From positions 33,369,810 to 33,433,809 of the forward strand of contig CM037593.1 of the NCBI GenBank assembly GCA_021018995.1: a stretch of DNA of 64,000 bases. Direction: 5' to 3'. The stretch's first letter is position 1. Each line of letters starts with the position of its first letter. A program made the position numbers and the translations under genes. Below the pieces are notes generated by a model. That model was not told the DNA's origin. It was given only the letters and a program-made list of their open reading frames with translations, and made no database searches. This document shows, piece by piece, positions 44,356 through 54,130 of this stretch. This DNA is from Chloranthus sessilifolius (lineage: Eukaryota; Streptophyta; Magnoliopsida; Chloranthales; Chloranthaceae).

Positions 44356-44857
44356 TCAAAGGGCGTTGGGAGAATTACTTCCTCTAGTTGAGGGAGTAAG
44401 ACACCTGCTGGAGCTGTTCGGGCGATTCTTCAAGAAATTTGGACTTGTTATGAATTTGACATTTTTTTTTTTGGAGCCCTCATCTGATGAGATCTTTTGA
44501 ATGAGTGACGCTGGTGACAGCGGCAATAACACTTGGATTTCTCCTGTCACATTGATTGCCTCTTCCTCGAAGAAGCTCTGAAGATCGTAGTCAATTGAAC
44601 TATCATCCTCTGGGTGGTAATAATGTTGTTCTTCCCACCGAGGGGGATCTCCCAAAGGATCCTCAGGGGTAGCGAGCTCTTTTTCTTAATCTTCATAATA
44701 TGTTAGGATGAGCGCGCATGCTCGGCAATGAGGTTGATAATGGTGAAGAATGTAGGGGGATTCCCAAAGACATTCCCATCCTTCTAGGTTAGAGTTAAAG
44801 ACGATATCGAATTCATCTTCTTGATCTGATAGTGCTTGAAGTCCTAGATTGGCTCAC
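44356..44857 (-). pseudogene. B polyprotein linker, repeat copy 2
   Basis: Reads NSNLEGWECLWESPYILHHY and QPHCRACAL near 44710-44790, then GDPPRWEEQHYYHPEDD and FFEEEAINVTGEIQVLLPLS. Acidic, low-similarity linker between protease and RT. No enzymatic motif seen. The first motif is also present in copy 1 at 47945-48016. Confidence 0.55.
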
Positions 44858-45189
44858 TGTTATTCATTGAAAAGTACCACTTTTCACCTCTTAACGTAGC
44901 CTATGCTACACCTTGAAGCTGACTAATAATTTTGGTTTAAGTGTGTTTTATAGTTAGTAATAAATTATGCAGCTTAACATAAAGTCTATACTTTTGGTAC
45001 CAAGAAGAAAGAGAATTCAAGCAAAGGATGACAGTTGAGCCAGAGATTGATGGGACACCATGGTGATACACACCATGGTGACTATTTTGCATGTCATAAT
45101 GGACCAAGAAATTCTAGCAGATGAAAGAAGCATAGATGTGAGTGGAGAGAGTTGAAACAACAGTAGCTGCATACCAGCAGAAGAGCAAA

Positions 45190-45960
45190 TGAACTATCTC
45201 ACACAGTTGAGGTGCTACCTTGCATGGCTAAAGCTGCAGCAAAGCTCCCTCACGTAGATGATTACATGCAGCACAATAGAGCTCGTGAAGAAGTCACGGA
45301 GCTCAGTGAAGGGAGTATCACAGAGTAAGCTCTCACGCAACAGTCGCGCACTTCAACTGCAAGCAATACATGAAATAACTCGCTAAGCTCTCGCGCATCT
45401 AAGCCTTCAGAAATCTAGCTCGCGAAGTTCTCGTGAGGATCAAGGCTTATATCAACCTCGCGCACTATCTCGCGAGGCCAATCTTCATAAAGAATAATAG
45501 CTAACTCACGAGGTTCTCGCGTGGCTATGAAGGAGAGAGAGCTCCAGAAATTCTCTCACGCAGCTCTCACGCTCCTAAAAGATTAACCCTGTATCGAGCG
45601 AGCTGTAAAGACATCTGTACGTGCACCTCACGACAGGAGATTCTGAAGCCCATTTGTGTGAGCAAGCCAAGCACTGTATATTCTTCTGCGTGAGTGCATT
45701 CAAAGCCAAGGTAGCTGTGCGACTATGCAAAGTCCACCTACGCGAGTGAACAAACTTTCCAAGATAATTCTTACCTTGCAAGGACTCTGCAAGCTGCGCG
45801 AAGGAACTGAAGAAGTAATGAAAAAGCAACTACGCGATAGGCTTAAATCCTTCTGCATAACAAAGCAACATTTAAAAGCCAAATTGTACCTCACGAGTAC
45901 TTTGCGAGCCATGCGAGAGACATAATGTGCAAAAGCCAACCTCGCGAAGCTCGGGCTCTC
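45190..45960. repeat. CTCGCGAAGCTCTCGCG-type array
   Basis: Many degenerate units built on CTCGCG, CTCACG, GCGAAG and TCTCGCG words, ending about 175 bp upstream of the TATA box at 46135. Confidence 0.75.
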
Positions 45961-46134
45961 CACTTTTCAGTCTTAATTGAAGGACCTTTTGGGGATTTCC
46001 CCAGGTCTAGGGCACACATTTCGAGGCATTGATCTCGAGGCCCATATTCCAAAGCATCCAAGGGTAGTAACAGTGCCACATCTACTAGAAAAACTAGGGT
46101 TTACTCTTCTATGAGTCAAGGCATTAGGATTGAG

Positions 46135-46142
46135 TATATAAG
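46135..46142 (+). promoter_or_regulatory. TATA box of the LTR-like insertion
   Basis: TATATAAG in an otherwise non-TATA context, followed about 30 bp later by an A-rich leader start (AACTTAGAATTAGG). Confidence 0.6.
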
Positions 46143-47590
46143 ATGTGTTTGTAACTTAGAATTAGGATCTCTCCTTCAACCTCTGTAAGCTGTGAGCTCA
46201 AGCATGCTAAGGTTAGGGTTTGGTCACTTCTTTTTCCCTTTTTCTTCTCTCTTAGCCCAGGACTTGCTGGCTAAATCTTTAGTAAGTAGTTAGGTGGAGT
46301 TTTATTTAGTTTTGTAATGGGTCATGTAATCTTTGGGATCTTCGGTTGAGCAGTTATGCACAAGGCTGCTACGTTGAGAAATTATATTATAGGGAATATT
46401 GATTAATGGAATTTGCACTTTAAATGTTCATTCAATCTGTTATTTTCCTATTTGCCCGTAGTTTTGTTCAGGCTATAGCATGTATTTAGGATTTGGGCTG
46501 ATTGAAAGGCCCATAGAAGCTTGTGCTTGTAGCCCTGGGACCATGGTGGCAGCAGCAGCTTACATGTTCCTTCTCAGACCTTTGTTGTGAGGATAACCTC
46601 TGTGGATAGCCTGTAACCATTTAAGTGGATAGACTATAGCCTTAGGGTGATTCCAAGCCCAGATCTGAGAAGGATTCTTCTCCTCTACACTTGTGCTTAT
46701 AGCCTTGTGAGAGGTTGGAGGAACTTGATCTCCTCTATTTTACTTGACCAATATCAGATGTTAGATCTGATCTTGCTGTAGTGATTGCAGACTTTAGGGC
46801 TGAGTCATTGCAGGCCTTAGTAGCAATGACTAGTTGCATTTAAGTCCCCTTTGGGTTGGATTTCCTATGAATGTCAGCCAGATCTATTACAGATTTTAGG
46901 GCTTATAGCCTGGCAAACATAGTGTCTGCAATAGTATTCCTATTTTGATTTAATCCATTGTTGGGAAGAAATCTCTTGGATATTCTATGACAATTTAAGT
47001 GGACAGGTTATAGCCTTAGGATCAATCCTTTTAAGTGATTGAACCTCCTCTATTGGATAGTCTGTGACCATTTGAGTAGACAGGTTATAGCCTTAAGAGG
47101 AGTCTAGATTGCAAGGTTACTTTGGATTCTTTTACCTTGCTTATGTTTTTGATATCACATCAGCAAGGATTCCTACAGAAGCAGATCTAGATCTGAGTTA
47201 CAAAACTGATATGAACTTTTCCTAGTAGTTTACTTCCCACCATTTTATCTTATTTTAACACATCATCACCACTTTCTTCATAACCCTTTCTTCAAGATAG
47301 GATTGCACTTTATTTCTTTTCTTTTAGTAGGTAATTTAGTATAGTTATGACACCCAATTCCCTTTCTTTAGGATTGCCAGATCTGGAGGCCTACTATTAT
47401 AGCCCATTTTAGGTTCTAGATCAATTTCTTTGTGGGACAAACTCTTACTTATCAAAACTTGCTATAATAGCCCTGTATCTTACAGGTCTGTGATTTGGTT
47501 CTATGTTGTATTCACCCCTCATTTTGTTTTGTTAATGTTTTGTTTCTTTTATTTTATCTTTATCATGTTTATAATAAGAAGCAACAGACT

Positions 47591-48420
47591 AAATCTACCA
47601 ACAGTCGCTCCACTAACTCGAATGTCGAGAGGTCTATCCAGTAGTCCTCATCATCACTCAAGAGAGGTTGCCACTCTTCCTTTAGAAATTTCTAAAATAT
47701 TTGGAGTTGTGGTGAATCTGGGGATATAGAAGTGTCTTGTTCAAGTCCCTCTTCAAATTCTATGAGGGTGGTGTGAGTGTTTCCCCCTAGGTCAACCGGA
47801 TGACCGTTGGGATTTTCTGCTTCTTGTATCGGTAACTGAGCTGGTAGGTCATTACTTGTGTCGGTGGTCATGAGGTTGGAGTGATTCAATTCTTCTATTG
47901 TAGAGTGTCGAATCCAACTAGCGAAGCGTTCTAATGTGCTAGTGCATGCCCTACAGTGTGGTTGATATGGGTAAGCGATATAAGGGGAGTCCCAAGGGCA
48001 TTCCCATCCCTCAAGGCCAAGGCCGAGGTGGATGCTATACGAGTTAGTGTTTTCTTATGGAGTGTCATCTTTTTCTCATGTTAAGCGTAAGTGCTCTTCA
48101 CTATCTTGCAAGGCTGCTATATGAAAATCTTCGTCGTCAGTGGATTCCCAATCTTCTACTCGTGGGTCGAGTTCTGGAGGTTCTTCTCTCCTCTCTTCTA
48201 CAAATTCTTTAGTGCCAAACATGGGCTTGATTCCTTTGAGCGATTTATCAATATTGTCATTTAAATTGGTTAAATAATTGAAATCTTTAGTCATTCGCTC
48301 AATTTCCACTTCTTGAGATCTAGTGAAGGACACTTCCTTATGCTTTGGCACATCTACTTTCTCAGTCCCATAGGCGAAGTGGTCATATAGAGACCATTTT
48401 GGTGAGGTAGGGGACAAGTC
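47591..48420 (-). pseudogene. B polyprotein linker, repeat copy 1
   Basis: From 48417: MSPTSPKWSLYDHFAYGTEK, EEPPELDPRVEDWESTDDED, LGLGLEGWECPWDSPYIAYP, YQPHCRAC, PAQLPIQEAENPNGHP, EDYWIDLSTFELVERL. Broken by a few stops. No known domain. In Ogre-type elements this zone separates gag-protease from RT and can be partly intronic; I do not see a clear splice pair. Confidence 0.55.
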
Positions 48421-48969
48421 GGCTTACGGGCCGTCCGATTGGTAACCTAACCCTATATGCTTACGTATTTACATTGGGACAATGGGTCCTACACGACCTT
48501 GCTTATTTTTATCGAGTTCGATATGGGGAATGTATCCAAGTTGGTACATAAGGTCCCACCCTTTTGTCATGACGGGGTTGACGTCATAAAGTTTGGTGAG
48601 GTCAGGGCTAACCTCTCTTCTCACTAATTTTTATTGACGTGTTGGGGGAGAACTAGGAGGGGTAGGGGGATGGACTTCCGCAATGGTTGTCCCACTAGGG
48701 ATTCGAGTCTTTTGAATATGACCCGTGCTCAACACATAATCGTGAGTGGTTGGTATACTCGTCGCGTAATCAGTATCCATCTCCTGGAGGGGTGCATCAG
48801 CGTATATACGGACGATGGAGTTTGCGTATCAGAATTTGACGCATTGATGGTATATGGATGCAACGGCCTTCATTGAGTCCAGCCATTTTCTTCCTAAAAT
48901 GAGATTGTATGTACTAGCAAAATCAAAAACATGGAAGGTAACGTCTTTCGTTACAAGTCTGAGGTGAAC

Positions 48970-49200
48970 CTATAGCTTGATAGTTCCTTTGACAAAATGA
49001 CGCGACCCATCATAAGCTACGAGTGACAGTGCGAAGGGCCTGGCATCCTGCTCCGTGAATTTGAGCATTTTTAATATGGTGAGAGGGTAGATGTTAAGTC
49101 CTGCTCCCATGTCAACGAGTGAGTGTGGTACGGAGAATCCTCTAATTATGATCGTAGGATATATGGGGGCCGCAATCTCACGGAGTGACTCTTTAGGCAT
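48970..49200 (-). pseudogene. pol: B aspartic protease fragment
   Basis: PTIIIRGFSVPHSLVDMGAG, then LNIYPLTILKMLKF. The LVD-x-GAGLN loop is the protease active site, with T changed to M (DTGA to DMGA). Lies between gag and the linker as expected. Confidence 0.8.
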
Positions 49201-49832
49201 GCTGTGTCTGTAAAGGTGAATGCTAGAGGTTGCGCCATGACCGAGGTGATTTGATGAAGCTCATCTAGGTTTGTGTCCTCATCCACTTGTGTGTCTTCAA
49301 GTGTCTTTATCAATAACCGTGATGGTCAGGTGATTTCTTAATGAGTTATAGTATGGATATTTGGGTCGAGATCTTCTAGAGATGCCGCAGAAGGTCGTAT
49401 TCTTGCCCTGGCTCTAGCACAGTTTCTTTGCTTGGCCGATGGGCCTTAGGTGTGGGTGATTGGAATGGTTGAGGTGCAGGATAACTTCTCTTTCTCTCAC
49501 ATTCTCCTTTGGTAGTTGTGCGTTCGTGAAATCCTTATTTTGAGAGAAATGCGGAGGTGGGTAATTGGTTCCTGATTTGAGAATTGGGCAAGTCGATTAT
49601 TGACCAAACTCGATGCGGCTTGACGTGGATGTATTGTAAAATGGGTAAAATTTGAGGATAGAACGCGTACCTGAATGGTGCCGCTCCAAGGTGGGAGGTA
49701 CTGTGTGTAATCTTCCTCTTCTAGGAAAGCAGAAACTAACGTCTCGCACGGGTCAGGATATTCTTCTGGCTCACTTTCTTTTAGATTCAGTGAGCGCTCG
49801 GGGGTTATTTCGTGATCTTGGCTTGGAGTCTT

Positions 49833-51289
49833 TCAGGTGACACTTTCTACCCATGCAGTAATTTGGGCTGCAGTTTGGAGAGCATGATCTCCATACCCGG
49901 ATTTAGAATCGAACAAAAGGAGCGGTAATGGCATTGGTTCGAGATTTGGAGGGGTTGGAGGTTCTGATGGGTGACTACGGAGGAGTGGTCTCATAGCCCT
50001 AAAGGAATGGACTCGTATCTGAGTGAATTTTGGATAAGGAGGTGGATTCGGTGGGACGATGCGAGTGATCAAGGTCGAGGGATGCAGGGGTGAAGGAGCT
50101 CTCGCCGGTGTGGCGGAAGTAGCAGAGGGTTGAATGCGAGTGATTAAGGTGGAAGGTTGGAAGGGGGATCGATCGGAGAGATCTACAGTGATGACCTGAG
50201 CCGGTGTTGTTTGGTTGTGGTTGGGCATGGGGTTATTAACGGTCCCTAAATTTTGTTGGGGTTGGTTATTATTAGGGTTAGAATTCCTAAGCACTTTCCA
50301 ATCGATCTAACTTCGGTCATTCATGTCATAGATTACGTCCCTGAGGACCCAACAGTCTTCTAGGTTGTGTCCCCCGTATAGATGGAAGGCACAATATTTA
50401 TTATAGTCTAGATTTGTCGATCATGGGCGGGGTCTTTCTTACGGGAATCGAAAGAGATTCTGAGTGTTAAGGATACAAAAGAGGTTGGGAATTGTATCTG
50501 GTAAAGGGGGATAGTGTTCCTGCCTCGGCCGGTAGGGGCCTCTGGCTGGGTTAAAGTTCTGCGATGGGGGTACACTATTGTAATTCGACACATGGGCCGA
50601 TCGATTCTGTGTCATGTTCTGATTCTGGTAGGTATTGGAATATTGATTTCTATTCTAATACTGGCCCGGATTCTGGTTTTAGCTTTGGTTTTGGTTTGCA
50701 TATCTTTGCTGACTAGTGCCTTGGTTTTGGTTATGGGTCGACAATCATTACAAAAGAGGGCCAAGTGATGATTCGAATTTCCCGTGCCATTATATTTGGT
50801 AAATTTTGATGGCTTAAATCCTATTGATAAATTAAACTCGGCGTCCCAACAAAATTTGTCTAATCCGAATGAGTGATCGGGGCTCTCTCTCTTGGCCATG
50901 TACTCATTGAGCATTTTAGGGAGATCTTTGATTTTAACGGTGTTGTCTCTGGGAGCGACTCGTGAGCAAACCTTGTCTAAAGAGTCATCGTTGAAGAATG
51001 TGTGGGCAGGTTGTCTCAATGGTGTGGCACGGGTTGACACCGTGCTCGGGGTAAAAGGTGGCCTCTCTTGTCGCTCTTGTTTCTCTAAAATTTTTTGTGA
51101 CCTAATGGTTTCGAATGCGGTAGCCAACCCTCGAAGCAATTCGTCAGAGTCGTTATCTCCTCTTTCTACTCTTTGAATACTGAGTTTTATGATCTGTTGA
51201 GCGGTGAGGTTTTGTCCGGTGTTACCATCTCTCCCATTATGATTGTTACCAGTGTGTGGGGTGAAGGAATTTTCCTGCTCGCCAACCAT
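49833..51289 (-). pseudogene. gag: B gag pseudogene
   Basis: Starts MVGEQENSFTPHTGNNHNG at 51289. DSDELLRGLATAFETIRSQK and FGLDKFCWDAEFNLSIGFKP, then KFTKYNGTGN, represent the start of a Tat-type gag core. The core seems internally deleted after about 50780. A CAFHLYGGHNLEDC zinc-binding motif is readable near 50340-50400. A proline-rich tail (50294-49833) follows. Several frameshifts and stops. Confidence 0.78.
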
Positions 51290-51523
51290 GTTAATCTCAG
51301 GTTGTCGTGGGTTGGAATTGTAAAATGTTTCTTCTTCATATGTGGGGTTGTTATGATATCCCTACAATGGTGGGTCTCCTAAACTCACTCTTCGTATACC
51401 AGACATCTCGAGTCTTTGACGAAGACTCATATTTATATAAAAGGGAATCTAAATGACACGATGGAAATAAAAATAGGGAGATAAGATGAAAACTAACTAT
51501 CTAGCAAAAGAGTTTGCAAAAGT

Positions 51524-51541
51524 GTCCCATCGCGATCACCA
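51524..51541 (-). other. Primer-binding site of element B
   Basis: Minus-strand TGGTGATCGCGATGGGAC begins three bases after the LTR end (TGTTGG on the plus strand at 51545). The TGG start and position define it as a tRNA-complementary PBS. It is not the initiator-Met type of the chromoviruses; which tRNA it pairs with I cannot say. Confidence 0.75.
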
Positions 51542-51544
51542 GTC

Positions 51545-51903
51545 TGTTGGTGCATGCTTTTTTTGGGTTCCTCTCGGTCCCCGTTGAATCAGTGACTCCA
51601 ATTTTGTCCAAGTGGACTCTAGCGATGCGGCGTTTAGAATGTTAGAAATAAAGAGTCTTCTAGGAAGGTTCCTAGTTTGTTGCGATAGCCAGGTGCAGAC
51701 ATTTAACGACGCTACTGTTGGTGTGCACTTTTTCTGGGTTCCTCTCGATTCCTGTTGAATAAGTGGCTTTCAATTCTGTCCTGTTGGACTCTAGCGATGC
51801 GGTATATGTGATAAGGTGGGGATAAATAATAATAGGAGGAATTTCCTAGGATGATTCCTAGTTGATTTACGATTGCTAGCTGCAGATATTTATCGACGCT
51901 GCA
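51545..51903. repeat. Tandem duplication of the LTR end next to the PBS
   Basis: Unit 1 (51545-51715) and unit 2 (51716 to about 51903) both start TGTTGGTG and share GGGTTCCTCTCG, GGACTCTAGCGATGCGG, TTCCTAG and CGACGCT. They are clearly diverged, so the duplication is old. Confidence 0.88.
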
Positions 51904-53442
51904 ATACGTCAATGATCACGCGTTTAAGCGAGTGTGGGTTACTTCTATACTGAATCGTCCGCCTACGAACATCAGCAGCAGTGTCTTCTTTTAATTAGAT
52001 AGTTTCAGCTCTCTTTTTAGTTTCCCTTGTTGCGGTTATGGTCGATTTAGATTCTCTTTTTTTTGTTATTGATTATGATTAGGTGAGCTTATTATGATGG
52101 GTTATTTTAGTGTCCTGATGCTATCAGGAGTCCAATCATTTTCAGTTTCTCGGTATCATTAGGAGTCCAATTAATATCAAAGTCCTGGTACTACTAAGTG
52201 TCCCATCAGTTCTAGTCTCCTACTGGTTCTAGGAGTGCATGTGTATCAGTTTCAATAATATTCCAATTAAATAGAAGAGTCCAATTATATCGTAATTCTA
52301 GATAAAGTAGGTATGCTATTTTATTGCAATTCTAGATAAGCAGATGTATTAATTGTATGGAAATCACAACTAAAACACTTAAGGTAATCTTACTAGCATT
52401 CTAATTTGAAGAAAACAAAGACTAATTTGTTTACTACGACTCTGATTGAAGCAATAAATCAATTTACTAAAATAGAAATAAATGATCGAGGTAACAAAAT
52501 TAACTCTTTTTTTTTTTATAATCATAATCTACGGATCAATTATGATAAAAATCTAGCTAATAATAAACGAATTAACTTTCCTAAATTCTAGTGGAGATAA
52601 TGAATTGACTGAACTAGAAGACTGAATTGAATCAAAGCAAATAATGATATGAAGGCCTATTTGATGCAATTAGCCAATTATATTGAAATAGAAAAACTAC
52701 CTATAATTAACTAGTTAACCCTAAATAATCTAAAAAAAAGGGGGGGCTGGGCCCGCTATACTAAGAAGGATTGGCCTCGTTCCCGAGTACCCTCCGTAAG
52801 CTCCCGTGGGCAAATCGGATGGCTGAGATAAAAGATAGATCAATAGTTAAATAATAAAAGGGGGATTTTTTAAATTGAATTAGAAATTATAATAAGAAAT
52901 TAGATTGAGAAACTAAAGTTATGAGCTGAAATTTATAATTTTTTTAGATTTTTGACGGTATAAAAATATAGAATTAAAAATTTAGGACTGAATTCGAGTC
53001 CGAAATTAGAAAAATCAGGCCGTATGATTAAGGACTGGTTTTGAACTCCGAGGATTAGAACCAGACATTAATGATAGGACTGTAAATTAAGATTTTAGAG
53101 TAGAATCAGAGCATAAGGTCGGTATATCGGACCGCTAGATTAAGGACCGGTTCTAGAAACAGAGAACTAGAACCGGATATAGAGAATTTCGGTCCGAAGA
53201 GGGTGCTACGGTCTAAAAATTAGAAATAGAATTGATTAATTAAACTAAGGGGAAATCCTAAGTCTAAAATAAAATAAAATTCTTACCTAGGGTCAGGGTT
53301 GCGGAGAAAATCTCGAAGTTCGAATCTCAAAATCATGGCTAATTTTCTCTAGGGGGTTCGTTCTCGGAACTCTCTGGTTTTGGAATTTACGGTCTCTCCT
53401 CTCTAAATTTCGCAGCCTCTTCTCTCTCTTCAAGAAAAAGAG

Positions 53443-53450
53443 TTTTTATA
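53443..53450 (-). promoter_or_regulatory. TATA box of the A/B LTR
   Basis: Minus-strand CCTATAAAAACTC, followed by a CT/GA-rich leader (CTTGAAGAGAGAAGAGG). Upstream on the minus strand lies the CG-rich word array at 53460-53860. Confidence 0.7.
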
Positions 53451-53459
53451 GGTTTTTTT

Positions 53460-53860
53460 CAATTATGCGCCTGTTTCTGAGCATTTAATTGAATTATGCG
53501 TAAGTTTTCTAGCACTTAATCGCTTTGAGTCGGTCACCAACTTAGTGAGCGACCGGCTGAATTACTCAGCAGGTTCCTAGTCCTAACAAAATTAGGGCTA
53601 ATTGCGCGCGTGATGGGATGTGCATAATCCAATTAAGCTTGTTACTTGAAGCACTTAATCGAGGAAACGTAGGAGTCAAGGGTAGGAGACTAGGTCGGGC
53701 GTAGGCCAATTACGCGCCAATAGTGTAGCGCTCAATCCGATCACGCGTCCGGTTCTAGGCGCGTAATCGAGTCTCGAAACGGTCTGTGAAAGGAAATTTG
53801 GTCTGAAAGGGGACTGATCACGCCCTTGTGGTTCTGCGCGTGATCGAATTACACACAGGT
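53460..53860. repeat. Degenerate GCGC/TTAATC array in the LTR U3
   Basis: Words such as ATTATGCGCC, GCACTTAATCG, ATTGCGCGCGTGATG, ATTACGCGCC, GATCACGCG and GCGCGTAATCG recur every 15-40 bp. Many pairs form AT-flanked GCGC palindromes. The same word class occurs before the accessory-gene TATA box of A (56760-57125). Confidence 0.75.
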
Positions 53861-54115
53861 TTTCAGGGCTTAATTCAGGGTTGTCCGGGTATGGTCTCAA
53901 GAATGGAATGCAAGACTATTGTTTCAGTCTGCATCCCAACTATGTACTATTGCTTAGTGTATAGCCTCCTTACATTGGGATCTGAGCTACAGAGCTATTT
54001 TTTTAGCTTGTGTTCAGTCATGTACTGTTGCATAGTCCCATGTCGAGGGTTAAAAAGGTAATGGCTGACCAAACGAATTCGTGTACTCCGGGAGGGCGAA
54101 ATGAGGGTGTCTACA

Positions 54116-54130
54116 GATGCCCCTCTTCGG
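54116..54130 (-). other. Polypurine tract of element A
   Basis: Minus-strand CCGAAGAGGGGCATC directly precedes the LTR start TGTAGACA. The position and the GAAGAGGGGC run mark the PPT of the upstream (right-hand) element. Confidence 0.8.

Larger units (their letters stand above)
44858..47590 (+). mobile_element. LTR-like insertion interrupting the B linker
   Basis: Non-coding sequence unrelated to B's flanks. It starts TGTTATTCATTG near 44858. It contains a CG-rich repeat array (45190-45960), a strong TATATAAG (46135-46142), a leader with GTTAGGGTTTGG, and three imperfect copies of a GGATAGYCTGTRACCATTT unit near 46606, 46977 and 47056. Length, U3-like array and a single promoter fit a solo LTR in plus orientation. 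I could not find its exact right end or a target duplication, so the class is an inference. Confidence 0.5.
36363..51544 (-). mobile_element. Tat/Ogre-type Ty3/gypsy element B (truncated, no 3' LTR)
   Basis: Minus-strand order: PBS, 5' UTR, gag, protease, a long linker, RT, RNase H, integrase, then a long 3' region. RT text such as GRVWVCIDF and DDFPLSHIDTLVDNTAGHE and integrase MTSPWPFLMWAFDIIGPF are typical of the Tat lineage. It shares the LTR 51545-54115 with element A. Its 3' region matches A in blocks, but the PMD gene is absent and the element ends in the truncated LTR O without a 3' LTR. A 2.7 kb insertion lies at about 44858-47590. Many stops and lost catalytic residues show an old copy. 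Confidence 0.88.
51545..54115 (-). repeat. Tat/Ogre LTR shared by elements A and B
   Basis: 2,571 bp; on the element strand TGTAGACACCCTCATTTCGC...GCACCAACA. The PBS of B adjoins its low end and the PPT of A adjoins its high end. The promoter TATAAAAA is at 53443-53450 (minus). The U3 (53460-54115) holds a CG-rich word array. The end next to the PBS contains a tandem duplication (51545-51715 and 51716-51903). Confidence 0.85.
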
